A program made the translations under genes and the position numbers. Positions 9,501-18,020 of a stretch of DNA of 64,000 nucleotides are shown one piece after another. Source of the DNA: CALKXV01 sp964632495 (GTDB lineage Bacteria; Pseudomonadota; Alphaproteobacteria; Rhodobacterales; Rhodobacteraceae); assembly GCA_964632495.1 (NCBI GenBank), contig CAZWDS010000009.1, positions 1-64,000 on the forward strand. The letters are read 5' to 3'. The notes beneath the pieces were generated by a model that was not told the DNA's origin, ran no database searches, and was given only the letters and a program-made list of their open reading frames with translations. Within the stretch, counting starts at the first letter, position 1, and each line of letters starts with the position of its first letter.

Positions 9501-9589
9501 ACTTTAAAAGCGGGTCTGCACCCGGTCCTATCAAGGCCGCCTCAAAGGAATGTGCAACGAAAAGAACAGCGTATTTAAGTCAAATCGTG

Positions 9590-9650
9590 CTTCTTCTCGT
9601 TTCTAAATACCTCGGGGGGCCGAACGAAGTGAGGTGGGGGCAGAGCCCCC
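9590..9650 (-). repeat. Rhodobacterales-type intergenic element (TATTT core plus GGGGGC-AGA-GCCCCC hairpin)
   Basis: On the minus strand it contains GAGGTATTTAGAAACGAGAA preceded by a GGGGGC/GCCCCC hairpin. The same two modules recur at 14131-14200, and related cores occur at 20786, 20885, 44439 and 55341. It sits directly after the serS stop codon. Confidence 0.55.
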
Positions 9651-9658
9651 TCGATCGT

Positions 9659-10948
9659 CTAAGCCAGATCGCCACCCGGAGTGATCCGTGTCGCCCCTCC
9701 CAACCAAGGGCCAAGCCCTTGGGGCAGGATGACACCGCCGTCGGCGGTCTGGCCGTTCTCCAGGACCGCGATCAGAGCGCGACCCACGGCGAGGCCCGAT
9801 CCATTCAGGGTATGGACGAACTGTGGTTTGCCGTCGCCGTCGCGGAACCGAGCGTTCATGCGACGCGCCTGAAAATCACCGCAGGTTGAGACAGACGAGA
9901 TTTCGCGGAAGGCGTTTTGCCCCGGCAACCAAACCTCGATGTCATAGGTCCGGCGCGCGCCAAATCCCAGATCACCCGTGCACAGCGACACGGTGCGATA
10001 GGCAAGGCCCAGACGTTCCAGAATGCCTTCTGCGCATTTCAACATACGTTGTTGTTCGTCTTCGGACTGATCCGGGTGAACGACAGACACCATTTCGACT
10101 TTCTCAAACTGGTGTTGGCGCAACATGCCCGAGGTGTCTTTGCCCGCAGACCCGGCTTCAGAGCGAAAGCACTGAGTATGCGCGCACATGCGCAGGGGCA
10201 GGGTGTCGCCATCCAGAATGCTTTCGCGGACCGAGTTGGTCAGGGTCACTTCGGAGGTCGGGATCAGCCACATGCCTTCGCGGGTCTGATAGCTGTCTTC
10301 GGCAAACTTCGGCAGTTGGTTGGTGCCAATCATCGCCTCGTCGCGCACCAGAACCGGCGTGATATGTTCGACCAACCCGTTTTCGTCTGTGTGCACGTCC
10401 AGCATCATCTGCGCCAAAGCGCGGTGCAGACGTGCCACGGCGCCGCGCAACAGCACAAAGCGGCTTCCTGACAGTTTGGCGGCGGTCTCAAAATCCATGC
10501 CGGGTTTGACGCCTGCGATGTCATAATGCTCGACCGGGTCAAAATCGAAACTTGGGACATCGCCCCAGGTGTGCACCTCGATGTTGTCATCCTCATCCGC
10601 CCCGTCCGGCACATCATCGTAGGGTGCGTTCGGCAGGCCCAAAAGAAGATCGCGCATGCGAACATCTTCGGCCTTGGCCTCGTCCTCCAGCCGCGCAATT
10701 TCGGCCTTCTTTTCAGCCACAAGGGCGCGAAGCCGTTCAAACTCGGCTTCGTCACCACGCCCTTTGGCTGCCCCCACTTCTTTCGAAGCGGTGTTCCGCT
10801 CAGCCTGTGCGGCTTCCGCGGCCGTGATCTTGGTGCGGCGCGCCTCGTCTATGGACAGAACCTCTGACGACACGCCCGACAGCCCCCGACGCGCCATTTG
10901 GGCGTCGAACGTTTCGGGATTTTCGCGGATGGCGCGAATGTCGTGCAT
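9659..10948 (-). CDS. serS: seryl-tRNA synthetase
   Basis: A 429-aa class II aminoacyl-tRNA synthetase charging tRNA-Ser and tRNA-Sec. The N-terminal antiparallel coiled-coil arm (about residues 30-105) that grips the long variable arm is visible as an Ala/Glu/Lys-rich stretch. Motif 2 (FRSEAGSAGKDTSGMLRQHQ) and motif 3 (LNGSGLAVGRALIAVLEN) are intact. The open frame extends further upstream, but the ATG at 10948 has AAGGAGAG at optimal spacing and gives the family N-terminus MHDIRAIRENP. Convergent with the EF-hand gene and divergent from ppx/gppA. Confidence 0.98.
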   Translation of the reverse strand: MHDIRAIRENPETFDAQMARRGLSGVSSEVLSIDEARRTKITAAEAAQAERNTASKEVGAAKGRGDEAEFERLRALVAEKKAEIARLEDEAKAEDVRMRDLLLGLPNAPYDDVPDGADEDDNIEVHTWGDVPSFDFDPVEHYDIAGVKPGMDFETAAKLSGSRFVLLRGAVARLHRALAQMMLDVHTDENGLVEHITPVLVRDEAMIGTNQLPKFAEDSYQTREGMWLIPTSEVTLTNSVRESILDGDTLPLRMCAHTQCFRSEAGSAGKDTSGMLRQHQFEKVEMVSVVHPDQSEDEQQRMLKCAEGILERLGLAYRTVSLCTGDLGFGARRTYDIEVWLPGQNAFREISSVSTCGDFQARRMNARFRDGDGKPQFVHTLNGSGLAVGRALIAVLENGQTADGGVILPQGLGPWLGGATRITPGGDLA

Positions 10949-11098
10949 GGGATCTCTCCTTGTTTGCCTTGTGCGCGTTCTATTGCGCATTTTTCGGCGC
11001 GAGGGAAGGTTTTCGACACAGGCAATCCTCTGACAGGACACTTGCGTGACGGCGCATCCTTCCCCTAGGGTGAGGTTAACCAGAATGTGGAGGGCGGC

Positions 11099-12214
11099 AT
11101 GGCCCCCAAACGACCACCCGGCGCTGGCCCTCTCCCGTTGACGGTAGAAGAGGGCGGACCCGGTCCAGCTGATCCAGCCGAGCTTTATGCCGCGCTGGAT
11201 CTGGGCACGAATTCGTGTCGGATGCTGATTGCCCAACCCAAGGGCAATCAGTTCCATGTCATTGATAGTTTCTCAAAGTCCGTTCAGCTTGGCCAAGGGT
11301 TGGAAGCCTCGGGCCGGTTGTCGCGGGCGGCCATGCGTCGAACCGCGCAGGCCTTGAAGATTTGCCGGTCCAAGATCGACAAACATTCTGTGCAGCGCAT
11401 GCGCCTTGTGGCGACCGAAGCCTGCCGGCGTGCCGATAATGGCTCTGGATTTTTGAACCACATTACCCGGGAAACCGGGCTGAAGCTGGAAATCATCAAG
11501 CCAGAAGAAGAAGCCCGCCTTGCGGTGATTTCCTGCGCGCCGCTTGTGTCGCCGCGCACCGAGCAATTGCTGGTCGTGGATATCGGTGGTGGCTCGACCG
11601 AGCTGGTCTGGATCGACATGAGCCGCGTGCCCAAGATCGAGCGCCCCCGCGCCTTGATGCGGCTGAACACGGGCTTTAAGCCCGATCCGGCATCGCCTTT
11701 TCCGGCGGCCCATGTGGTGGATTGGATTTCTGTGCCATTGGGCGTCGCCACCCTGCGCGATCAGTTTGACGACGTGGAAAACGATGCGGCCCGGTTCGCG
11801 TTGATGAGCTGGTATTTCGAAGAGAACCTGTCCGAGTTTTCCCCCTATGAGACGGAACAGACCCGCGAAGGGTTTCAGATCATCGGCACCTCGGGCACCG
11901 TCACCACGGTCGCGGCCAGCCATCTGGGTATCCGGCGCTATGACCGATCCAAGGTGGACGGGTTGCGCATGACCTCGGATCAAATCGACAAGGTGATCCG
12001 CGGTTACCTGGACATGGGCCCCGAAGGCCGCCGCGCCGACCCGCGCATCGGCAAAGACCGTCACGCGCTGATCATGTCGGGCGCCGCCATCCTGCAAGCC
12101 CTGTTGCGTGTCTGGCCAACGGACCGTCTGACCGTCGCAGATCGCGGCCTGCGCGAAGGGTTGCTTTACGCCCAGATGAGCGCCGATGGTGTGCTGGAAG
12201 ATGGGTTGTATTAG
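11099..12214 (+). CDS. Ppx/GppA family exopolyphosphatase / guanosine pentaphosphate phosphatase
   Basis: A 371-aa member of the ASKHA phosphotransferase fold. Phosphate-binding loops are recognisable: ALDLGTNSCRMLIA near the N-terminus, VVDIGGGSTELVWID mid-protein and IGTSGTVTTVAA. Such enzymes hydrolyse polyphosphate or pppGpp; which one cannot be decided from sequence alone. The first 30 residues are Pro-rich and variable. ATG 11099 was chosen because GGAGG lies 5 bases upstream; a GTG at 11087 is the alternative. In many Rhodobacterales this gene precedes rlmE, but here an unrecognised gene follows. Confidence 0.88.
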   Translation: MAPKRPPGAGPLPLTVEEGGPGPADPAELYAALDLGTNSCRMLIAQPKGNQFHVIDSFSKSVQLGQGLEASGRLSRAAMRRTAQALKICRSKIDKHSVQRMRLVATEACRRADNGSGFLNHITRETGLKLEIIKPEEEARLAVISCAPLVSPRTEQLLVVDIGGGSTELVWIDMSRVPKIERPRALMRLNTGFKPDPASPFPAAHVVDWISVPLGVATLRDQFDDVENDAARFALMSWYFEENLSEFSPYETEQTREGFQIIGTSGTVTTVAASHLGIRRYDRSKVDGLRMTSDQIDKVIRGYLDMGPEGRRADPRIGKDRHALIMSGAAILQALLRVWPTDRLTVADRGLREGLLYAQMSADGVLEDGLY

Positions 12215-12346
12215 GCCTTAGATACGGGCGCATTGCCTCCGCAAACCCCTGAAAGTTTGAAGAAAATTTGCCGAAAATGCGGCGGGTTTTGGGCTGTCTT
12301 GGTACAATCTTAATGTGCTGGTGGTTTGTTAGGGGGTGTGGCGAGT

Positions 12347-14059
12347 ATGGCTTTAAATTTATTCGTGGAATCAGGCACTTCTGCCTATGCCGATTCTACC
12401 GAAGCGCTTTCGGACGCGGTGTTCGGCGCGCGCTATGTCAGCTATAACGGAATCAACCGTTTCCTCTCTCAGATCGATGACACCAATATCGGGTTGATTG
12501 TTTGGCCCGGCGGAACATTGGCCGAAACCCGCGCCGACCGCTACGGATTTGACTTTGACGGATTGCAGAACCCCGCCAACAACAAGCCTGACCTTGCCGA
12601 GATGATGGCGATTGCCGTGGAAAAGGGTGCCGAACTTTCGGTGATCCTGCCCACCTTTCGCTATGCTGACGATCTGACTGCTGCGCAGGCGGACATTTCA
12701 GGGTTTCTTGGCGATCTTTTGGCCGGGGATTATGGGCCTTTGCCCGACAAACTGATCCTTGAGGTGGGGAGCGAATACTACGCGCATTTTTCCGACGCGG
12801 CGACCACGGCGGCGGCGCAATACGGGGCTGTGGCCGACATCATGGTCAGCGAAATCGCCCTGGCCCTTGCCGATCCTGCCACCAACCTGATCGATGCTGA
12901 TCTGACAATCGCGCTTCAATCCGGCAAAACACTGGCCGACGACATCGACATCCGGGCTGCCCTGTCGCCGGTGTCCATCGACAACGTCGATATGCTGATC
13001 CATCACCGCTTCGCCTATCAACCCCAGGGCATCGACCCGAACATCGATACCTATCAAGACGTGCTGGACGCTTGGGAAGCGGAAACCGGCGACGCGCCAA
13101 ACCTCTTCGTGTCGGCGTGGAATACCGTGACGCTGACGCGCAATGGCGTCCTTGGAGAATATGTCGAATACCAAGCCGCCCAAGGCTTGGTCATTGATCC
13201 CGAAGATGTCGATATGGACGGCCGCACCACGACCGAATTCGAAAACTTCTGGCAAGACACTTTGGATGCCGCCGCCTATGGGCAGGAACACGCAGCCTAT
13301 CTGTTGGAAAGCTTCTCCAGCTATGCCGAGGCGGGGATGGACGCAGGCGCCGTCTTTGGCATTGATCTGATCCACCCCAGCCGGTTGTCCTGGCGCGAAA
13401 ATGGCATCGATCACGATTTCATCGGTGCCGACATGTTAGACATGATCTACGAAAGTGTCGGCGGCACCCATGTACTGGCGTCTGAAGCTGACTATGACAC
13501 CAGTGCAGCCGCCACGTCCTACGGTTTTGAAAACGCCGACAAACTGATCCTGTTTATCGCAGCAGGGGAAACGCCTCCCGGCGATGTGGCACTGTCCTTG
13601 GATGGTTTTGGCGACACCTATACACAGGTCTGGGCTGAACGGCTGACGGGCCAGGTGCCGGAAGACTGGATGAACATTTTCGACGTGCCGGACAATACCG
13701 CTGTCGACGAAAGTGCCGAAGCCGACAGTTATGCCGTCGGTTTGCGCACGCCAGTCTCACCGGGATTGGAAGACGGCGCTTTGACCTTTTCGCTGAACAC
13801 CGCGCACGAGGTTATCCGGCTGTCCTTTGCCAAAACCGCCGCTGGCGCTGAAGAGATTGCAGGGTGGTCGCAAGGCGCGGCCACGGATCTCTCGGGCGAG
13901 GCATGGCCACCCGTTCTGCCAGACTGCGGCCCCTTGAAAGAGGGTCAGATTTGTTTGGACGACGAAAGTGACAGTGACGATGAATTCGCCATGATCGCCG
14001 ATGCCATCAGTTCGGGCGGCGGCATAGGACTACTCTTCGCTCTATTGTTTTTTCTTTAA
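12347..14059 (+). CDS. unrecognised 570-aa protein, possibly TIM-barrel, with hydrophobic C-terminal tail
   Basis: I do not recognise this gene with certainty. It lacks an N-terminal signal peptide. Residues 1-370 alternate beta and alpha segments with patterns seen in clan-A glycosidase-like barrels (IGLIVWPGGTLAETR, LPDKLILEVGSEYYAHF, LFVSAWNTVTLTRNG), including a candidate catalytic Glu in VGSEYY, but this is inference. A beta-rich region follows (about 385-520). The C-terminus has two Cys, an acidic patch (DDESDSDDEF), a Gly linker and a final hydrophobic stretch (GIGLLFALLFFL). It could be a type I secretion substrate or a tail-anchored protein. Purine-rich AGGGGGTG precedes the ATG. No partner genes adjoin it. 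Confidence 0.75.
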   Translation: MALNLFVESGTSAYADSTEALSDAVFGARYVSYNGINRFLSQIDDTNIGLIVWPGGTLAETRADRYGFDFDGLQNPANNKPDLAEMMAIAVEKGAELSVILPTFRYADDLTAAQADISGFLGDLLAGDYGPLPDKLILEVGSEYYAHFSDAATTAAAQYGAVADIMVSEIALALADPATNLIDADLTIALQSGKTLADDIDIRAALSPVSIDNVDMLIHHRFAYQPQGIDPNIDTYQDVLDAWEAETGDAPNLFVSAWNTVTLTRNGVLGEYVEYQAAQGLVIDPEDVDMDGRTTTEFENFWQDTLDAAAYGQEHAAYLLESFSSYAEAGMDAGAVFGIDLIHPSRLSWRENGIDHDFIGADMLDMIYESVGGTHVLASEADYDTSAAATSYGFENADKLILFIAAGETPPGDVALSLDGFGDTYTQVWAERLTGQVPEDWMNIFDVPDNTAVDESAEADSYAVGLRTPVSPGLEDGALTFSLNTAHEVIRLSFAKTAAGAEEIAGWSQGAATDLSGEAWPPVLPDCGPLKEGQICLDDESDSDDEFAMIADAISSGGGIGLLFALLFFL

Positions 14060-14069
14060 AGCACAAGTT

Positions 14070-14096
14070 CCCCACGACATGCCAAGCCGCGTGGGG
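14070..14096 (+). terminator. hairpin after the 570-aa gene
   Basis: CCCCACG / CGTGGGG stem with a 13-base loop, 11 bp after the stop codon. There is no T tract, so it may be a weak or factor-dependent terminator. Confidence 0.35.
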
Positions 14097-14130
14097 GTTC
14101 AAATCGAGCATCCGATCAAAATTGAGCAAA

Positions 14131-14200
14131 TTTGCCTTTCCTCTTGCCGAAAATACTTCTGGGGAATTGGCCAAAGGCCAAGGGGGCAGAGCCCCAAAAG
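14131..14200 (-). repeat. Rhodobacterales-type intergenic element with two hairpins
   Basis: On the plus strand it has a TATTT-complement core (AAAATACTTCTGGGG), a perfect TTGGCC-AAA-GGCCAA hairpin at 14167-14181, and GGGGC-AGA-GCCCC at 14183-14195. The last module is shared with 9636-9650. It lies between convergent gene ends. Confidence 0.5.
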
Positions 14201-14227
14201 AAAAGGCCGGCTGAACAGCCGGCCTTT
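14196..14227 (-). terminator. rho-independent terminator of the BI-1 gene
   Basis: Perfect 12-bp stem AAAGGCCGGCTG / CAGCCGGCCTTT with a 2-base loop, 23 bp downstream of the stop codon at 14250. On the minus strand it runs into TTTTCTTTT. Confidence 0.85.
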
Positions 14228-14249
14228 GGTTGTCTAAGGTCAGGTCGCG

Positions 14250-14990
14250 TTATTCGCGGCTGCCCATGAACTGCAACAGGAACATGAACATATTGATGAA
14301 GTTCAGGTACAGGCTCAACGCGCCCATGATGGCTGACTTCTGCAACCATTCGCCGTCCATAGCTTGGGCATGGGCCAGATAGTCGGTCTTGATCCGCTGC
14401 GTGTCATAGACGGTCAGACCTGCGAAGATCAGTACCCCGATCACCGATATGGCGAAGGCCATGGCGCCGGATTGCAGGAACAGGTTGATCACCATTGCAA
14501 TGATCAGGCCAATCAAACCCATCATCAAGAAGGTGCCCATACCCGACAGATCGCGTTTGGTCGTGTACCCGTAAAGACTAAGACCCGCGAAACCGGCGGA
14601 CGTGGCCACAAAGGTTTGCGCAATCGACATGCCGGTGAAGGCAGCAAAAATCCATGCGATCGACAGACCCATAGCCGCCGCAAACACATAGAAGAACGTC
14701 TGTGCGCCTGAGGCCGACAAGCGATTGATCATACCACCAAAGAGGAAAATCATCCCCAAAGGCAAGAACATCGCGATCCAGCCCAGAATATTGGGTTGCA
14801 ACGTGGTTGGGTCACGGAAAAGCGACAAAAGTGCGGGGCTTGTCCCAACGGCCCAGGCCACACCGGCCGTGACCAACATGCCTACGGACATGATGCCATA
14901 GACTTTGTTCATGTGGGCGCGCAGGCCTTCGTGTATTTCGGCCGTATTTACACCCGTCGTTGTCGTGCGGATGGTATCAAACTCAGCCAT
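14250..14990 (-). CDS. Bax inhibitor-1/YccA family membrane protein
   Basis: A 246-aa integral inner-membrane protein with seven hydrophobic segments, belonging to the BI-1/YccA/YbhL family. Recognisable elements are the N-terminal HMNKVYGIMSVGMLVTAGVA, the internal GLSLYGYTTKRDLSGMGTF and the C-terminal SLYLNFINMFMFLLQFMGSR. Bacterial members are linked to membrane protein quality control (FtsH modulation) and calcium leak. It is transcribed alone, with its own strong terminator. Confidence 0.95.
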   Translation of the reverse strand: MAEFDTIRTTTTGVNTAEIHEGLRAHMNKVYGIMSVGMLVTAGVAWAVGTSPALLSLFRDPTTLQPNILGWIAMFLPLGMIFLFGGMINRLSASGAQTFFYVFAAAMGLSIAWIFAAFTGMSIAQTFVATSAGFAGLSLYGYTTKRDLSGMGTFLMMGLIGLIIAMVINLFLQSGAMAFAISVIGVLIFAGLTVYDTQRIKTDYLAHAQAMDGEWLQKSAIMGALSLYLNFINMFMFLLQFMGSRE

Positions 14991-15118
14991 GTAAATATGC
15001 TCCTTGCTGTCTCAAAACGCCGATATCCGGCCATTCCTGACTAAATATGGTGGGAATAGCGAGATATTCAACACTTATAAGCATAGAATGCGACGATTTT
15101 TTGGACCGAGATGCCGTT

Positions 15119-15349
15119 TTAGCGACGCCAGCGTTCGGGGGCATCCCATGCGGCGCGGCGGGCTTCTTCTTTGGCGTCCGTAAGGCTTAGCCCCATGTCG
15201 TCCAAACGGTGTGCGTCCATCACCGAAAGCAGGCGTCTTTCTTTCCAGATGTCATGCAATACGAAAAGGTTGCGCAAAACCGGTATCTTATAGCGCAATC
15301 CTGATCTCGTTTGAAAGCCGGGCTGGCAGGTTTGACTGTGCTGAATCAT
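15119..15349 (-). CDS. DUF1127 family small protein
   Basis: A 76-aa protein whose C-terminal half carries the DUF1127 (YjiS-like) signature: Trp-Lys-Glu-Arg-Arg, then VMDAHRLDDMGLSLTDAKEE and a terminal Trp-Asp-x-Pro-x-x-Trp. DUF1127 proteins in alphaproteobacteria are small Arg-rich proteins linked to RNA and phosphate metabolism. ATG 15349 was chosen because AAAGGAAAA precedes it; the frame stays open to 15394. It is divergent from the LysR gene, with dyads in the shared 122-bp region, so it is a plausible target of that regulator. Confidence 0.78.
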   Translation of the reverse strand: MIQHSQTCQPGFQTRSGLRYKIPVLRNLFVLHDIWKERRLLSVMDAHRLDDMGLSLTDAKEEARRAAWDAPERWRR

Positions 15350-15389
15350 CGGTTTTCCTTTCGTTACTGTGATGCATCCGGGGCAAGAT

Positions 15390-15460
15390 ATCAATTCTGT
15401 TGATGTATATGCCGCGCTCTGATAGATTTGAAAAACGAATTAATTTGACGCGATACATCA
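15390..15460. promoter_or_regulatory. LysR-type operator candidates in a divergent promoter
   Basis: ATCAA-N5-TTGAT at 15390-15404 contains the ATC-N9-GAT / T-N11-A signature of LysR-type sites. A second, wide inverted repeat, TGATGTAT (15401-15408) and ATACATCA (15453-15460), overlaps it. Both lie between the DUF1127 and lysR start codons. Confidence 0.5.
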
Positions 15461-15471
15461 GGAACCGTGAT

Positions 15472-16344
15472 ATGCCCCGAAATCTTGATCTGACCGCCCT
15501 GCGATCCTTTGTCGCCGTAGCCGATACGGGCGGAGTGACAAAAGCCGCTTCTGTTTTGAACCTGACGCAATCTGCCGTCTCGATGCAGTTGAAGCGATTG
15601 GAGGAAAGTCTGGATCAGGGTTTGCTGGATCGGTCCGGGCGCGGCATTGCTTTGACCGGAGCGGGGGAGCAATTGCTAAGCTATGGGCGCAAACTGCTTG
15701 CGCTGAATGACGAGGTGTTTAGCCGGATGACCCACAGTGCTTACGAAGGCGATCTGGTTTTGGGCGTGCCGCACGACATCGTTTATCCTGCCATTCCCCC
15801 GGTGTTGCAGATGTTCGCTGCCGAGAACCCCCGGATGCGCGTCCAACTGATATCTTCGGCCACCGTGCGGCTGCTTGAGATGTTTAGGGCTGGCAAATGC
15901 GATCTGATCCTGACAACCGAGCAAAACGTGCAGGCGGGCGGTGAAACCCTGATGGAAAAACCGCTGATCTGGTACGGTGCCCCTGGTGGAAAGGCGTGGC
16001 ACAAGCGCCCGTTGCCTTTGGCGTCCGAGCCTCAGTGCATGTTCCGCCGACCGATGCAGGCGGCGCTTGATGCCGCCGGGATCCCGTGGTCGATGGCGGT
16101 GGATTCAGATTCCAGCCGGACGGTTGAGGCGACCGTCTCAGCGGATATAGCCGTGATTGCCCAGCTTCAGGGCACCGCCGTGCCACAGATCGAGGCCTTG
16201 CCCAGCAACAGCGGCTTGCCGGACTTGGGATCGTTCAAGGTGAACATGTACAAAACCGAGGCAAAACGCGGCGACGTATTGGATGTTCTGGCCGATATGG
16301 TGCGACGGTCTTTCGTCGCTCCGCAATTGGCCCTTACGGCGTAA
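15472..16344 (+). CDS. LysR family transcriptional regulator
   Basis: A 290-aa regulator. The N-terminal winged helix-turn-helix is clear (LDLTALRSFVAVADTGG, then AASVLNLTQSAVSMQLKRLE), followed by a periplasmic-binding-protein-like effector domain. ATG 15472 gives the family start; an upstream in-frame extension to 15400 lacks a ribosome site. The ligand is unknown. The probable targets are its own gene and the divergent DUF1127 gene. The 3' end overlaps the convergent quinone oxidoreductase gene by 11 bp. Confidence 0.93.
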   Translation: MPRNLDLTALRSFVAVADTGGVTKAASVLNLTQSAVSMQLKRLEESLDQGLLDRSGRGIALTGAGEQLLSYGRKLLALNDEVFSRMTHSAYEGDLVLGVPHDIVYPAIPPVLQMFAAENPRMRVQLISSATVRLLEMFRAGKCDLILTTEQNVQAGGETLMEKPLIWYGAPGGKAWHKRPLPLASEPQCMFRRPMQAALDAAGIPWSMAVDSDSSRTVEATVSADIAVIAQLQGTAVPQIEALPSNSGLPDLGSFKVNMYKTEAKRGDVLDVLADMVRRSFVAPQLALTA

Positions 16345-17308
16345 CCACGATCTTTCCGGTCGACTTGCGATCTCTTAAAAGCTGAAGCGCCTCGGTCGCG
16401 CGCTCTATCGGCAGAACATGGCTGACGTGGGGTTTGATGCGTCCGGCGGCGTGCCATTCCATCAAAGTACTCAGACTGTCCTTCAGGGCCTCGGGGTGAA
16501 ACGTCAGGTAATTGCCCCAATAGACTCCGATAGCCGAAATGTTTTTGACCAGCATGTGGTTGGGTTTCAGGGCAGGGAGGTCGCCGCTGGCAAAGCCGAT
16601 CAGCAGGTGGCGTCCTTCTGGCGCAAGACAGCGCATGGCCGCGTCACCTAAAGCCCCGCCAACCGCGTCATATACCACATCAACCGGCCCGATCGATTTG
16701 AGGGCACTGCGCAAGTCATCCGTCGTGTCGCTGTCAATCACATGGGCGGCGCCTTTGTCACGCGCTGCGGTCAGCTTGTCCGAACCGCGCGCGACCGCGG
16801 TGACCTTGGCGCCAAGAGCTGCACCAATTTCAACGGCTGTCAGCCCAACACCACCACCAGCGCCCAAGACGACGAGGTGCTCGCCTTTCGAAAGTGCAGC
16901 CCGCCGCGTTAAAGCCAGATGTGAGGTTCCATAGGCGATCAGAAAGGCCGCGCCGGTGATGTCATCCATGGTTTTGGGGCGTGGGATACAACGCGTCGCA
17001 TCCACCACAGTCTCGCTTGCCAAGCCGCCATGGCCCGAGAACGCAACAACTTGTAAGCCAACTTGCAGATTCGCGACATCCGGCCCGATTTCCAAGATTT
17101 CGCCGGAAATCTCCATTCCGGGTGTTAGCGGAAACGGCGGCATATCTTGGTAGCGGCCCTCAATCATAAGAAGATCGGCGAAATTCAGCGCACAGGCGTT
17201 AACTTTAATACGGACCTGTCCAGCCCTTAAATCAGGGGCAGAAAGGTCGCAAAGGTGGGGTGCATTGCCTTGAGATTCAACAACTATAGCGTGCAGCTTA
17301 TGCGACAT
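16334..17308 (-). CDS. NAD(P)H:quinone oxidoreductase-type medium-chain dehydrogenase
   Basis: A 324-aa medium-chain dehydrogenase/reductase of the zeta-crystallin/QOR branch. It has the GroES-like N-terminal domain (PFPLTPGMEISGEILEIG) and a Rossmann NADPH site (VVLGAGGGVGLTAVEIGAALGAKVTAVARG), and lacks the catalytic and structural zinc cysteine cluster. Family members reduce quinones or enoyl compounds using NADPH. AGGAGATG is well placed before the ATG. Tail-to-tail overlap with lysR. The physiological substrate is unknown. Confidence 0.9.
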   Translation of the reverse strand: MSHKLHAIVVESQGNAPHLCDLSAPDLRAGQVRIKVNACALNFADLLMIEGRYQDMPPFPLTPGMEISGEILEIGPDVANLQVGLQVVAFSGHGGLASETVVDATRCIPRPKTMDDITGAAFLIAYGTSHLALTRRAALSKGEHLVVLGAGGGVGLTAVEIGAALGAKVTAVARGSDKLTAARDKGAAHVIDSDTTDDLRSALKSIGPVDVVYDAVGGALGDAAMRCLAPEGRHLLIGFASGDLPALKPNHMLVKNISAIGVYWGNYLTFHPEALKDSLSTLMEWHAAGRIKPHVSHVLPIERATEALQLLRDRKSTGKIVVTP

Positions 17309-17385
17309 TTCATCTCCTAAACCTAAGTTAAACTAGTGAAAGTTGGCGGCTGCAACGTCACCGAACTGTTGCGAAACTTGTTTCT

Positions 17386-17399
17386 AAAGCGTACGCTTT
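17386..17399. promoter_or_regulatory. 14-bp perfect palindrome
   Basis: AAAGCGTACGCTTT, perfectly self-complementary, in the 244-bp divergent region between the quinone oxidoreductase and the XRE regulator. It is 77 bp from the oxidoreductase start, so it may be an operator for that gene. Confidence 0.45.
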
Positions 17400-17487
17400 G
17401 CAAAGTGATTTGAGCGGAACAATGGGAAATGGGCAAGTGGCATATGGTAGAGAATCGCCACTGTTTCGATCTCGTCCTGACTAAAAG

Positions 17488-17505
17488 GACAACTTCTAAG
17501 TTGTC
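17488..17505. promoter_or_regulatory. 18-bp dyad, probable operator of the XRE regulator
   Basis: GACAACTT-CT-AAGTTGTC, two perfect 8-base arms around a 2-base centre, ending 47 bp before the XRE-family start codon. Position and symmetry suit autoregulation by a dimeric HTH protein; this is inference. Confidence 0.55.
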
Positions 17506-17552
17506 TCAAAATACCGCATAGAACCATAGGTTGAATGAATGGGAGCCGAATC

Positions 17553-17930
17553 ATGAAGCACCCGGTAGATGTGCATGTCGGAAAACGCGTAAGGCATCGT
17601 AGATGGCTTGTGGGTATGACACAGCAGCAGCTTGCTGAAAAGGTTGGGATCAAGTTCCAACAAATTCAAAAATACGAAACGGGTATGAACCGCGTCTCTG
17701 CGTCACGGCTTTGGGACATCTCTGCGGCACTATCCGTTCCGGTCAGTTTCTTCTTCGAAGGACTGTCATCGCAGGACCATGCGAATACGGATGGCGCCTC
17801 GCAGGATATCCCGTTGGACATCCTGAAAGACAAGGAAGCTCTGGAATTGGTGCGCTCTTACTACGCCATTCCCGAGACACAACGACGCCGCCTGTTTGAA
17901 CTGGCGCGCGTTCTAAGCGACGTCGCATAA
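17553..17930 (+). CDS. XRE-family helix-turn-helix regulator
   Basis: A 125-aa cytoplasmic DNA-binding protein. Residues 10-65 form a Cro/CI-type HTH (MTQQQLAEKVGIKFQQIQKY, then ASRLWDISAALSVPVSFFFE); the last 45 residues are a short helical tail (LELVRSYYAIPETQRRRLFE). This form is widespread in alphaproteobacteria next to unrelated genes. ATG 17553 was chosen over 17535 because GGGAG lies upstream and the protein then begins MKHPVDVHVGKRVR. Two palindromes in the upstream region suggest autoregulation. Confidence 0.9.
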   Translation: MKHPVDVHVGKRVRHRRWLVGMTQQQLAEKVGIKFQQIQKYETGMNRVSASRLWDISAALSVPVSFFFEGLSSQDHANTDGASQDIPLDILKDKEALELVRSYYAIPETQRRRLFELARVLSDVA

Positions 17931-17936
17931 TTTCTA

Positions 17937-17953
17937 AGGGCCGTTCGGGCCCT
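17937..17953 (+). terminator. short hairpin after the XRE gene
   Basis: AGGGCC-GTTCG-GGCCCT, 6 bp after the stop. Short stem without a T tract, so it is a weak call. Confidence 0.3.
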
Positions 17954-18020
17954 GCGTTACCACTCTTGACGCCTGTCTGTCCGCTGCCTAGTCCAAAGGT
18001 CTAGTTGCGAAAGAGGACGC

